A DNA stretch of 64,000 bases from Flavimobilis massiliensis. GTDB taxonomy: Bacteria > Actinomycetota > Actinomycetes > Actinomycetales > Cellulomonadaceae. The position numbers and the translations under genes are program-made. The stretch spans positions 1,736,001 through 1,800,000 of the forward strand of contig NZ_LT964979.1 of NCBI RefSeq assembly GCF_900240335.1, given 5' to 3'. Shown in pieces: positions 1 to 8,239 of the stretch. The notes below the pieces were generated by a model. It ran no database searches. It saw nothing but the letters and a program-made list of their open reading frames with translations, and had not been told where the DNA came from. Within the stretch, counting starts at the first letter, position 1. Every line of letters begins with the position of its first letter.

Positions 1-183
1 GCCGATGACGGTGTCCGCGCTGTCGACGGCGACGACGAACTCCTGCACGGCCTCGTAGTAGGTGACCTGTTCCTTCGCGATGAGGATGCGTCGGTGAGCG
101 TACGGCTCGACGAGCTCGCAGATCGCGTGGACGTCGGCGGGCAAGGCGGGGCGGACGGTGAAGGCGGGAGGTGCGGAGCTCAC
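1..183 (-). CDS. argA: Amino-acid N-acetyltransferase (ArgA type), 5' part only
   Basis: The gene runs off the left edge, so only the first 61 codons are visible from a GTG at 183. The GNAT-type start (VRPALPADV), followed by a helix with ICELVEPYA and then KEQVTYYEAVQEF, matches the short actinobacterial N-acetylglutamate synthase, which acetylates glutamate as the first step of arginine synthesis. The acetyl-CoA binding region and C-terminus lie outside the window. It is divergent from the secreted protein at 365. Assignment rests on family knowledge of the N-terminal pattern; another GNAT subfamily is possible. Confidence 0.7.
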   Translation of the reverse strand, partial: MSSAPPAFTVRPALPADVHAICELVEPYAHRRILIAKEQVTYYEAVQEFVVAVDSADTVIG

Positions 184-347
184 GCGAGAACGCTACTCCC
201 CGGTGATCGCGCCTGACGTCGATCAGATACCGATGTGGTTGAAACTGCGATGATCTTGCGTTGCGGACAATACGCCGATCCGTCGCGCGGTCCGCGATCA
301 TCTCCTCAGCGCACGTCAGGATGTGCACGGCAACTATGCCGAAGATC

Positions 348-362
348 GAGAGAGAGAGAGAG
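348..362. repeat. GA dinucleotide tract overlapping the ribosome-binding site
   Basis: Seven and a half GA units run directly into the start region of the secreted protein gene at 365. If translation begins at the TTG at 365 the tract serves as the purine-rich Shine-Dalgarno region. If it begins at the in-frame GTG/ATG region near 323 the tract is coding (alternating Glu-Arg), and slippage would shift the frame. Confidence 0.6.
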
Positions 363-364
363 CC

Positions 365-1384
365 TTGAGGCCCATCTCACGTTCATTGCTCGCCTGCGCC
401 GCGAGTGCGGCACTCATCGCGACAACTGTCGGCGCAGCCGCAGCACCCGCGCCCGCTACCGCTGTGAGTGAGGTCACCGACGCCATCGCAGCAGTCGCAC
501 CTGCTCAGGACCTCGTCACCCGCGACGTCGCGATCGTCGACGGCACGGTACAGCCGAGCGACCCAGCCGGCGAGGTCGTCGTCCCGGCCGACCCTGGCGA
601 TTCCATCGTGCTGAGCGGCGGCGACGCGACCGACGTTCCAGCCCTGTCGATCGCACTGCCGGCAGAGGTCGAGGTCGAGAGTGGCGTCGTGTCCGACGAC
701 GGAACGGTGGTCTACGAGTCCGTCGACGGTGGCGTCGACGTAGCGGTTCAGGTGATGGAAGACTCCTCTGTCCGCGTGATGACGGTCATCCCCGATGCGA
801 ACGCGCCGCGCGAGTACACCTATGACCTCGGACTGCCCGCCGACGCCGTCGTCACCGAAGGGGACGACGGATCGATGCTCTTCACCACCCCCGACGGCGA
901 CTTCCTCGGCGGGGTCGCCGCGCCGTGGGCGAAGGACGCGAACGGCGTCGACATTCCCACGCGGTACCGCGTCGACGGTTCGTCGCTCGTGCAGGAGGTC
1001 GACTTCACGGACGAGACGGTGTTCCCCGTCGTCGCTGATCCATGGATGGGTCTGAAGATCTTCAGCTCCATCACCCGAACTTCGATGGGGTCATGGTGGA
1101 AGGTCAGTGCAAACAAGTCGCTCTGGGGACACAACATCCACACCCCTAGCGCCCCCAGCTGGGCGATCATGCTGACCGCGGGCTGGGATGAGATCAAGGC
1201 GAAGTACCCGCACACGGTCAAGCCAATCACTTTCCGTCAGCAGTACGAGTGTCATGTCGCGGGCGGGTACCTCTGGATCGCGGGGGACTGGAATCTTGAG
1301 GGGAACAGACCTGCCCGGACGACTCACTGGAGCTACGGCGTCGCGAAGCACCACTGCAACTGGTCCAGCCCTGACCGCTACTGA
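365..1384 (+). CDS. Secreted DUF2599-type protein
   Basis: The product is about 339 residues. I chose TTG 365 because it follows a GA-rich ribosome site and opens directly on a signal peptide (RPISRSLLACAASAALIA... ending AAA-APA). A start at 323 would put charged ERER residues before the signal. An acidic, Asp/Val-rich middle of about 200 residues precedes a C-terminal domain of about 110 residues. That domain has conserved Trp residues, a CHVAGG motif, WNLEGNRPAR and a late HHCNW, which I read as DUF2599, a domain of exported actinobacterial proteins of unknown function. The next gene follows after 10 bp, so the two are probably co-transcribed. The role is unknown; a surface or contact-dependent function is a guess. 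Confidence 0.75.
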   Translation: MRPISRSLLACAASAALIATTVGAAAAPAPATAVSEVTDAIAAVAPAQDLVTRDVAIVDGTVQPSDPAGEVVVPADPGDSIVLSGGDATDVPALSIALPAEVEVESGVVSDDGTVVYESVDGGVDVAVQVMEDSSVRVMTVIPDANAPREYTYDLGLPADAVVTEGDDGSMLFTTPDGDFLGGVAAPWAKDANGVDIPTRYRVDGSSLVQEVDFTDETVFPVVADPWMGLKIFSSITRTSMGSWWKVSANKSLWGHNIHTPSAPSWAIMLTAGWDEIKAKYPHTVKPITFRQQYECHVAGGYLWIAGDWNLEGNRPARTTHWSYGVAKHHCNWSSPDRY

Positions 1385-1394
1385 ACGGAGCACC

Positions 1395-1676
1395 ATGACC
1401 ATCGAGCCATCGACTCCAGCACCCCGCGACACACACCGGCGTTCGCGCCTGTTCGTGGGGATGCTCATCCTCACTCTCCTCTTGTCACCTTTCGCGCTCG
1501 TCGGACCGCTCGTGGCACTCGCCACGCCCCTGCGCAGGGCACCTCGACAGATGCGACTCCTGTGGATCGTCGCTCTCGCAGTCACCGTGCTGGGATGGGG
1601 ACTAGCTCTCTTCGCGAGCTCGGGACTCTGGCCCGACTGGCTCATGTTCGACTCTGAGGAGTCCGCGACGGTCTGA
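1395..1676 (+). CDS. Small two-helix membrane protein
   Basis: A 93-residue protein starts at ATG 1395, with CGGAG five bases upstream, only 10 bp after the DUF2599 gene. Two hydrophobic segments (about residues 19-42 and 52-74) are separated by a short Arg-rich loop, and the C-terminal tail is acidic. No family was recognised. Its position suggests that it is a membrane partner or anchor of the preceding secreted protein. Confidence 0.65.
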   Translation: MTIEPSTPAPRDTHRRSRLFVGMLILTLLLSPFALVGPLVALATPLRRAPRQMRLLWIVALAVTVLGWGLALFASSGLWPDWLMFDSEESATV

Positions 1677-1715
1677 CCCGCGCGACTCGGAGCATCGCTC
1701 GTGACCGTCACCGCT

Positions 1716-1766
1716 CGACCCGTCGGGTCTGAGCGCCATCACAGCGCGCTCAGACCCGACGGGTCG
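1716..1766. terminator. Bidirectional terminator with a 20-bp stem
   Basis: CGACCCGTCGGGTCTGAGCG pairs with its reverse complement across a short loop. It lies between the convergent membrane-protein gene and the SorC regulator, and its right arm encodes the last residues of the regulator. Confidence 0.75.
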
Positions 1767-2776
1767 GTTCGGGGGCGCGGGTCGCCGACGGGGGTCCACG
1801 TCGGGTCGTCGTCGACGTCGTCGTCGAGCTCGAGAAGACGCTGGGCGGTGAGCTCGTCCGTGATGAGGTGCGTCGGGACCCCCGCGAGGAGCGCGGCGCG
1901 CAGAGGCACCGCCTTGTTGTCGCCTGCAACCGCGCACACGCGGCGCGGGATGAGCCGTAGCTGCGCAGGCGTCGGGCCCGTCGCGCGCGCGTTGATCGCC
2001 ACGTCGGCGTACGAGCCGTCGGCCCGGAGGAACACGGTGCACACGTCCCCGACGACGCCCTCGAGCCCGAGCATCTCGACGTCCGACGGCTCGAGGTAGC
2101 CCGCCGAGTAGACATGGCTCGGCAGCTCCCCCTCGAGCGCGCCGACGGAGAACAGTGCGATGTCCGCGCGCCGCTGGACGTCGAGCACGCGGCGCACGGA
2201 GCGTTCGCGCCACATGGCATCACGCGTCTCGGCGTAGTCGAAGAACGCGGGCACCGGGAAGTGGTGGACGTGCGCGCCGAACGCGCGCCCGTATCCAGAG
2301 ATGAGGTCGCCCGCGTAGTCGACGCCGCTCGAGCGCGTGTTCGCGGCGCCGTTGAGCTGGACGACGGCGGAGCCGCGCGTCGGCTTCTTCTGGAGGTGCT
2401 CGGCGATCGCGTGGATCGTCGTGCCCCAGGCGATCGCGAGGACCATCTCGGAGTCGAACCACGAGCCGACGAGCCGCGCGGCGGAGCGGGCGACGTGGTC
2501 GAGGCGGTCGGCCTGCGTCGCGGAGTCGGGGACGGGCGCGACGTACGCGTCGATGCCGTAGCGGTCACGGATGCGTTGCGTGAGTCCGGGGGCGCGGGAT
2601 TGTGTAGGGCGCAGGGTGATCTCGACGACGCCGGTCTCCCGTGCCTCCTTGATGAGCCGGGAGACGGTCGAGCGTGACGTGCCGAGCTGGCGCGCGATCG
2701 TCTCCATCGTCATGTCCTGCAGGTAGTACATCGACGCTGCAGCGAGGACGTCCCTCCCACGTGCACGCATGGCCAC
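1739..2776 (-). CDS. SorC-family sugar-binding transcriptional regulator of the glycerol genes
   Basis: The 345-residue product has an N-terminal helix-turn-helix (about residues 20-55: YYLQDMTMETIARQLGTSRSTVSRLI). A SorC/DeoR-type phosphosugar-binding domain follows, with WGTT near 115 and GDNKAVPLRAAL near 295. It starts at GTG 2776, with an alternative ATG six bases in. It is divergent from glpD and shares an intergenic region carrying a perfect palindrome. In actinobacteria SorC-type regulators commonly sit beside glpD-glpF-glpK. Repression of the regulon, relieved by a glycerol-derived phosphosugar, is inferred from that context. Confidence 0.85.
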   Translation of the reverse strand: MAMRARGRDVLAAASMYYLQDMTMETIARQLGTSRSTVSRLIKEARETGVVEITLRPTQSRAPGLTQRIRDRYGIDAYVAPVPDSATQADRLDHVARSAARLVGSWFDSEMVLAIAWGTTIHAIAEHLQKKPTRGSAVVQLNGAANTRSSGVDYAGDLISGYGRAFGAHVHHFPVPAFFDYAETRDAMWRERSVRRVLDVQRRADIALFSVGALEGELPSHVYSAGYLEPSDVEMLGLEGVVGDVCTVFLRADGSYADVAINARATGPTPAQLRLIPRRVCAVAGDNKAVPLRAALLAGVPTHLITDELTAQRLLELDDDVDDDPTWTPVGDPRPRTDPSGLSAL

Positions 2777-2835
2777 CCCTTGACCTTTCTTGCCCGGCTC
2801 CCGGGGGTTTTTCCCGGGGATCTAGGTCCTAGCCT

Positions 2836-2849
2836 TGCACATCTGTGCA
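2836..2849. promoter_or_regulatory. Palindromic operator candidate between the SorC regulator and glpD
   Basis: TGCACA-TC-TGTGCA is a perfect 14-bp inverted repeat 74 bp upstream of the glpD start, in the only shared intergenic space. It is the best candidate binding site for the divergent SorC-type regulator. No footprint data exist here. Confidence 0.5.
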
Positions 2850-2922
2850 GTCCGGTTGCGCGTCCGTGCTCGCACTGGTTGCGTGGACCTCACCAAGCCG
2901 ACGACGTCGAAAGGTGCACCAC

Positions 2923-4674
2923 ATGTCTGTCTCCGGAGCAGCATCCCGCCTCACCCCGGCGACACGCCGCGCGTCCCTCGACGCCCTCCGCGCGTCGGTC
3001 ACCGAGCCGCTCGACGTCCTCGTCGTCGGCGGCGGCGTCACCGGCGCCGGCATCGCGCTCGACGCCGTCAGCCGCGGCCTCACGACCGCGGTCGTCGAGG
3101 GCCAGGACTGGGCGTCAGGCACCTCCTCCCGATCCTCCAAGCTCGTCCACGGCGGCCTGCGCTACCTCCAGATGCTCGACTTCCACCTCGTCAAGGAAGC
3201 ACTCACCGAGCGCGACCTCCTCATCAACAAGCTCGCGCCCCACCTCGTCAAGCCCGTGTCCTTCCTCTACCCGCTCGAGCACAAGGTCTGGGAACGTGCT
3301 TACGTCGGCGCAGGCGTCGCGCTCTACGACGGGCTCGCAACCCTCGCCCCCGGCAAGCGCGCGATGCCGTGGCACCGCCACCTCACGCGCACCGGCATGG
3401 AGAAGCTCTTCCCCGACCTCCGCCACGACGCCGCGGTCGGCGCCCTCCGCTACTGGGACGCGTCCGTCGACGACGCGCGCCTCGTCCTCACCCTCGTCCG
3501 CACCGCCGCCGAGTATGGCGCGCACGCCGCGACCCGCACCCAGGTCGTCGAGCTCACGAGCAGCCCCTCCGGACGCGTCGACGGCGCCGTCCTCGAGGAC
3601 CTCGAGACCGGCGAACGCTTCCCCGTCAAGGCACGCCACGTCATCAACGCCACGGGCGTGTGGACCGAGGAGACCGAGTCCCTCGCCGGCTCCGACGGCG
3701 GCCTGCGCGTCCTCGCGTCCAAGGGCATCCACATCGTCGTGCCCCGCGAGCGCATCCGCGGGTCCGTCGGCCTGATCCTCCAGACCGAGAAGTCCGTGCT
3801 CTTCGTCATCCCGTGGTCCCGCTACTGGGTCATCGGCACGACCGACACCCCCTGGGAGCAGGAGCTCACCCACCCCGTCGCGACGGCCGCCGACATCGAC
3901 TACGTCCTCGACCACGCCAACGCCGTCCTCGCCGACCCGCTGACGCGCGACGACATCATCGGCACGTGGGCCGGCCTCCGACCCCTCCTCCAGCCCGGCA
4001 CCAAGGAAGGCACGAGCTCCGCGAAGATCTCGCGCGAGCACACCGTCGCCTCCCCCACCCCCGGCCTCACCGTCATCGCCGGCGGCAAGCTCACGACCTA
4101 CCGGGTCATGGCCGAGGACGCCGTCGACTTCGCGCTCGGCGCCGAGGCCCGCACCCGGCCGTCCGTCACCGCGCAGACGCCGCTGCTCGGCGCCGTCGGG
4201 CTCGACGCGCAACGCAACTGGGCCCGTCGCCACGCCCGCACCTACGGGTGGGACCGCGCGATGCTCGACCATCTCTTCCACCGCTACGGCTCGCTCGTCG
4301 GCGACCTCGTCGCCCTGTGCGAGGCCGAGCCCGACCTCGCCAAGCCCCTCGAGCACGCACCCGCCTACCTCCGCGCCGAGATCGCCTACGCGGTCGACGC
4401 CGAGGGCGTCCTCCACCTCGAGGACCTCCTGCTCCACCGCACCCGCCTCAACTACGAGGTCCGCGACCGCGGCCTCGCTGCCCTCGAGGAGATCTCCCGC
4501 ATCGCCGCGGACCGCCTCGGCTGGGACGAGTCCCGCCGCATCGACGAGGTCGCCTCTTACACCGCCCGCGCGGAGGCCGAGGCCGCCGCCGAGCACCAGC
4601 CCGACGCCGCGTCGGCCGAGCGCACCCGCCTCACTGCCACCGACGTCGCACCCCTCAAGCCGCTCGGACGCTGA
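2923..4674 (+). CDS. glpD: Glycerol-3-phosphate dehydrogenase, FAD-dependent
   Basis: The 583-residue enzyme oxidises sn-glycerol 3-phosphate to dihydroxyacetone phosphate at the membrane and passes electrons to quinone. The FAD-binding dinucleotide motif GGGVTGAG is at residues 36-43, followed by the family block RSSKLVHGGLRYL near 72-85. The usual C-terminal GlpD domain is present. I chose ATG 2923 because it follows a GAAAGG site and gives the standard N-terminus; upstream in-frame codons lie in the promoter. It is the first gene of glpD-glpF-glpK. A strong hairpin after it may tune distal expression. Confidence 0.95.
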   Translation: MSVSGAASRLTPATRRASLDALRASVTEPLDVLVVGGGVTGAGIALDAVSRGLTTAVVEGQDWASGTSSRSSKLVHGGLRYLQMLDFHLVKEALTERDLLINKLAPHLVKPVSFLYPLEHKVWERAYVGAGVALYDGLATLAPGKRAMPWHRHLTRTGMEKLFPDLRHDAAVGALRYWDASVDDARLVLTLVRTAAEYGAHAATRTQVVELTSSPSGRVDGAVLEDLETGERFPVKARHVINATGVWTEETESLAGSDGGLRVLASKGIHIVVPRERIRGSVGLILQTEKSVLFVIPWSRYWVIGTTDTPWEQELTHPVATAADIDYVLDHANAVLADPLTRDDIIGTWAGLRPLLQPGTKEGTSSAKISREHTVASPTPGLTVIAGGKLTTYRVMAEDAVDFALGAEARTRPSVTAQTPLLGAVGLDAQRNWARRHARTYGWDRAMLDHLFHRYGSLVGDLVALCEAEPDLAKPLEHAPAYLRAEIAYAVDAEGVLHLEDLLLHRTRLNYEVRDRGLAALEEISRIAADRLGWDESRRIDEVASYTARAEAEAAAEHQPDAASAERTRLTATDVAPLKPLGR

Positions 4675-4677
4675 GCA

Positions 4678-4703
4678 GGGTGGGGCGGCCCGCCGCCCCA
4701 CCC
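4678..4703 (+). terminator. Hairpin after glpD
   Basis: GGGTGGGGCGG pairs with CCGCCCCACCC around a 4-base loop, beginning immediately after the glpD stop. There is no T-run. It could be a partial terminator or an mRNA-stabilising stem, since glpF follows in the same direction. Confidence 0.6.
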
Positions 4704-4840
4704 CACCGACGGCTCGCACGCCCGCCCACGGCACGGCCCTCCCCGGCACGGCCCCAACCCACCTGCCCCGCCCGCACGGGCGGCGCCCACCCGGACGCAC
4801 CGACGCGTCCGGGACGTGACAACGAAGTCCACCCCTGAAA

Positions 4841-5587
4841 GTGAGCACCCTCATGCTGATGGATGCCTTCTGGTCCGAGGTTCTCGGCACCGCGATCCTC
4901 CTGCTCCTCGGTGGCGGTGTCGTCGCCACCGTCCTCCTGCCGAAGTCCAAGGGCTTCGACGGGGGCTGGCTCCTCATCAACTTCGGCTGGGGCCTCGCGG
5001 TCTTCGCCGGTGTGTACATCGCCTTCAAGTCCGGGGCCCATCTCAACCCTGCCGTGACGATCGGCCTCTTCGCCGCGGGCGAGCCTTTCTACAACGGTCC
5101 AGGCGGTCCGATCGACCCGACGATCGGCAACATGCTCGTCTACTTCGCCGCGGAGCTCCTCGGCGCGTTCCTCGGCGCCGTCCTCATGTTCCTCGCGTTC
5201 AAGAAGCACTTCGACGAGGACGCCGACCCGGCCGCCAAGCTCGCCGTCTTCTCGACCGGCCCCGGCATCCGCTCGTACGGCTGGAACATCGTCACCGAGG
5301 TCATCGCAACGTTCGTCCTCGTGTTCTGGGTCGTCATCCAGAGCAAGACCCCGACGCAGATCGGCCCGCTCGCTGTCGCCCTCATCGTCGTCGGCATCGG
5401 CGCCTCCCTCGGTGGCCCGACCGGCTACGCGATCAACCCCGCCCGTGACCTCGGCCCCCGCATCGCCCACGCGCTCCTGCCCATCAAGGGCAAGGGCAGC
5501 AGCGACTGGGGCTACGCGTGGGTGCCGATCGTCGGCCCGCTCATCGGTGGCGTCATCGGCGGACTCGTCGGCGCTGCCTACATGTGA
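4841..5587 (+). CDS. glpF: Glycerol uptake facilitator (aquaglyceroporin)
   Basis: A 248-residue MIP-family channel with six membrane helices. The two pore-forming NPA boxes are visible: HLNPAVTIG (near residue 69) and NPARDLGPR (near 199). The Asp and Arg after the second NPA box are typical of glycerol-conducting members. Start GTG 4841 follows a weak purine site; ATG 4853 is an alternative. It lies between glpD and glpK, so the three genes provide uptake, phosphorylation and oxidation of glycerol. Confidence 0.93.
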   Translation: MSTLMLMDAFWSEVLGTAILLLLGGGVVATVLLPKSKGFDGGWLLINFGWGLAVFAGVYIAFKSGAHLNPAVTIGLFAAGEPFYNGPGGPIDPTIGNMLVYFAAELLGAFLGAVLMFLAFKKHFDEDADPAAKLAVFSTGPGIRSYGWNIVTEVIATFVLVFWVVIQSKTPTQIGPLAVALIVVGIGASLGGPTGYAINPARDLGPRIAHALLPIKGKGSSDWGYAWVPIVGPLIGGVIGGLVGAAYM

Positions 5588-5593
5588 CCTGAC

Positions 5594-5621
5594 GCGGGCG
5601 GCGCGCGAGCGCGCCGCCCGC
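5594..5621 (+). terminator. Hairpin between glpF and glpK
   Basis: A perfect 13-bp GC-rich stem (GCGGGCGGCGCGC and its complement) with a 2-base loop starts 7 bp after the glpF stop. It probably attenuates transcription or protects the upstream message. Confidence 0.6.
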
Positions 5622-5696
5622 ACCCACCGCGCCCCGCAGGCGCACCCCCGCACCCCCGCACCCCGTCCGACCACGACGACGTGAAGGAAACCCACC

Positions 5697-7214
5697 ATGG
5701 AGAAGAAGTACGTCCTGGCGATCGACCAGGGCACGACCAGCTCGCGCGCGATCCTCTTCACGCACGACGGCATGATCCACTCGGTCGGCCAGCTCGAGCA
5801 CGACCAGATCTTCCCGCAGGCCGGCTGGGTCGAACACAACCCCGAGCAGATCTGGAACAACGTCCGCGAGGCCGTCGGCATCGCCCTCACCCGCGGCAAC
5901 GCGTCGCACGACGACATCGCGGCAGTCGGCATCACCAACCAGCGCGAGACCGCCGTCGTCTGGGACCGCACGACCGGCAAGCCCGTCTACAACGCGATCG
6001 TCTGGCAGGACACGCGCACCCAGAAGATCGTCGAGGAGCTCGGCGGCGACGAGGGCGCGGACAAGTACAAGGACATCGTCGGCCTGCCCCTCGCGACGTA
6101 CTTCTCCGGTCCCAAGGTCAAGTGGATCCTCGACAACGTCGAGGGTGCCCGCGAGGCCGCCGAGCGCGGCGACCTCATGTTCGGCAACACCGACACCTGG
6201 GTGCTGTGGAACATGACCGGGGGCGTCGAGGGCGGCGTGCACGTCACCGACGTCACCAACGCGTCGCGCACCATGCTCATGAACATCGACTCGCTCACGT
6301 GGAACGAGGACATCGCGAAGGACATGGGCATCCCCCTGTCGATGCTCCCCGAGATCCGCTCGTCGTCCGAGGTGTACGGGCATGGCCGCGCACGCGGCAT
6401 GGTGCCCGGCGTGCCGATCGCTGGCATCCTCGGCGACCAGCAGGCCGCGACGTTCGGCCAGGCATGCTTCGAGCCCGGCACCGCGAAGAACACGTACGGC
6501 ACGGGCAACTTCATGCTCCTCAACACCGGAACCGAGCCGGTCCGCTCCGAGAACGGCCTGCTCACGACCGTCTGCTACAAGATCGGCGACCAGCCGACCG
6601 TGTACGCGCTCGAGGGGTCGATCGCTGTCACCGGCTCGCTCGTCCAGTGGCTGCGGGACAACCTCGGGTTCTTCGAGGACGCCGCCGACATCGAGCACTA
6701 CGCCCGCAAGGTCAAGGACTCGGGCGGCGCGTACTTCGTGCCCGCGTTCTCCGGCCTCTTCGCGCCGCACTGGCGGGCCGACGCGCGCGGCGCGCTCGTC
6801 GGGCTCACCCGGTTCGTCAACAAGAACCACATCGCGCGCGCCGCTCTTGAGGCGACGGCCTTCCAGACGCGCGAGGTGCTCGACGCCATGAATGCCGACT
6901 CGGGCGTGCCCCTCAAGGAGCTCAAGGTCGACGGCGGCATGGTCGCCAACGAGCTGCTCATGCAGTTCCAGGCCGACATCCTCGACGTCGAGGTCGTCCG
7001 GCCCAAGGTCGCCGAGACGACGGCGCTCGGCGCCGCGTACGCCGCCGGCATCGCCGTCGGCTTCTGGAACGGCGAGCAGGATGTCCGCGACAACTGGGCC
7101 GAGGGCGGCCGCTGGACGCCGACCATGGAGGCCGACGAACGTGACCGCCAGTACCGCCTGTGGAAGAAGGCCGTGACGAAGACCCTCGACTGGGTCGACG
7201 ACGACGTGCTCTGA
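5697..7214 (+). CDS. glpK: Glycerol kinase
   Basis: The 505-residue ATP-dependent kinase converts glycerol to sn-glycerol 3-phosphate. The FGGY-family phosphate-1 motif DQGTTSSRAI is at residues 10-19. Further blocks include AVGITNQRET near 80, GDQQAA near 250 and the C-terminal GGMVAN. ATG 5697 is preceded by GAAGGA at ideal spacing. It ends the glp operon and is followed by a terminator. A decayed second copy of its residues 431-474 lies about 1.1 kb downstream at 8091-8208. Confidence 0.96.
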   Translation: MEKKYVLAIDQGTTSSRAILFTHDGMIHSVGQLEHDQIFPQAGWVEHNPEQIWNNVREAVGIALTRGNASHDDIAAVGITNQRETAVVWDRTTGKPVYNAIVWQDTRTQKIVEELGGDEGADKYKDIVGLPLATYFSGPKVKWILDNVEGAREAAERGDLMFGNTDTWVLWNMTGGVEGGVHVTDVTNASRTMLMNIDSLTWNEDIAKDMGIPLSMLPEIRSSSEVYGHGRARGMVPGVPIAGILGDQQAATFGQACFEPGTAKNTYGTGNFMLLNTGTEPVRSENGLLTTVCYKIGDQPTVYALEGSIAVTGSLVQWLRDNLGFFEDAADIEHYARKVKDSGGAYFVPAFSGLFAPHWRADARGALVGLTRFVNKNHIARAALEATAFQTREVLDAMNADSGVPLKELKVDGGMVANELLMQFQADILDVEVVRPKVAETTALGAAYAAGIAVGFWNGEQDVRDNWAEGGRWTPTMEADERDRQYRLWKKAVTKTLDWVDDDVL

Positions 7215-7235
7215 CACCACGCGTTCCTGGGGAGG

Positions 7236-7274
7236 AGGCTCCCGTCCGTCGCCGCGTGCGACGGGCGGGGGCCT
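7236..7274 (+). terminator. Terminator of the glp operon
   Basis: AGGCTCCCGTCCGTCGC pairs, with few mismatches, with GCGACGGGCGGGGGCCT, 20 bp after the glpK stop. Confidence 0.7.
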
Positions 7275-7408
7275 TCGTCGCGCCGGGGCGCCCTCATCAC
7301 TGCCGACCCCGGTTACGCACCCCGGGCAAAGGTCACAGGTCTTGCGGAAGATCGCCATATCGGGCACACTCGCGATCGCGCGTGCCTTCCCCACGAACGA
7401 GAGGCATC

Positions 7409-7588
7409 ATGAGAGCCACATCCCTCGCCGCGACGTGTGCCGCCGCCAGCAGGATCGCCGCAGACGCATCAGACGCGACGTTCGACGTGTCGACCGACGA
7501 GACACGCGCCGACGTCACCAACGTCGTGGTTCATGACCACGAGCAGCAGCTCGAGGAGTCCTCACCTACCGCGTCCCGACAGGCATGA
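7409..7588 (+). CDS. Short hypothetical protein (59 residues)
   Basis: The frame starts at ATG 7409, with GAGAGG upstream, and its stop overlaps the start of the following lipoprotein by 4 bp (ATGA), which suggests coupling. The sequence is Ala-rich at the N-terminus and then acidic. It has no recognised family and no clear membrane segment. It could be a decayed exported protein. Confidence 0.4.
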   Translation: MRATSLAATCAAASRIAADASDATFDVSTDETRADVTNVVVHDHEQQLEESSPTASRQA

Positions 7589-8064
7589 GGCTCCGAACCG
7601 GGCTGCTCGCCCTCGTCGTCGCCGGCAGCCCCGCTCTGGTCGGGTGCACCAGCGCCTCCGAGCAGGGAACCGCCTGTCAAACCGGGGCACCCTCACCGAC
7701 CGCTGCCGTGAGCATGCTTCTCGATGCCGCGACCACGGGCGACATCGCTGCGGCGTGCAAGGTCACCGTCAAGATCAGCGACGACGACCTCCGCGCCAAC
7801 CTCGCTGAGGTCAACGCCCACGTCGAGTCCGTCGGAGGACGCGACAAGGTCACCGTCGTCGACGTCCCGGACGCTCAGGTCGGCACGCTCCACCTGGTCG
7901 ACGTCCTCACGGTCGGCTCGACCGAGGCGGTGCACTTCACGGTCGAGCGTGCGGACGGCCGGTACCTCGTCATCTCCCCGCCTTCCACCCCACCTGACGA
8001 CGAGGAGACGACGGATCCGAACCCGCGCCCCTCGCCGACCGCGACGGAGACCTCGGCCTCCTGA
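7585..8064 (+). CDS. Small secreted lipoprotein
   Basis: The 159-residue product has a lipoprotein signal peptide ending in LVGC (Cys 21). A Thr/Pro-rich linker and a compact domain of about 95 residues follow (SMLLDAATTGDIAAACKVTVKISDDDL...), resembling small NTF2-like exported lipoproteins. The tail is Pro/Thr/Ser-rich. It overlaps the preceding short frame and is flanked by glpK and a glpK fragment, so it looks like inserted cargo. Function unknown. Confidence 0.75.
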   Translation: MRLRTGLLALVVAGSPALVGCTSASEQGTACQTGAPSPTAAVSMLLDAATTGDIAAACKVTVKISDDDLRANLAEVNAHVESVGGRDKVTVVDVPDAQVGTLHLVDVLTVGSTEAVHFTVERADGRYLVISPPSTPPDDEETTDPNPRPSPTATETSAS

Positions 8065-8090
8065 ACACGTCCCGCGCGCCGCCGCGACCA

Positions 8091-8208
8091 TCGAGGTCGT
8101 CCGGCCCAAGGTCGCCGAGACGACCGCGCTCGGCGCTGCGGACACCGTCGGGTTCTGGGACGGCGAGCAGGACGTTCGCGGCAACTGGGCCGTGGCCGGC
8201 GGCTGGAC
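8091..8208 (+). pseudogene. glpK: Fragment of glpK (C-terminal domain piece)
   Basis: This stretch repeats glpK 6989-7117 at high identity with one in-frame 12-base deletion. The translated piece reads IEVVRPKVAETTALGAA, then VGFWDGEQDVRGNWA. It lacks both ends of the gene. Its frame happens to stay open into the downstream protease, but the protease start lies after it. It is a direct repeat of glpK bracketing the lipoprotein locus 7409-8064. Confidence 0.85.
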
Positions 8209-8239
8209 TCTGAGCCGAATGTCGGTGGCGTGCGGCAGC

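Noticed and set aside
3115..5046. Very long open frame opposite glpD and glpF
   Set aside because: It is a high-GC antisense shadow; composition and lack of motifs show the glp genes are the coding strand.
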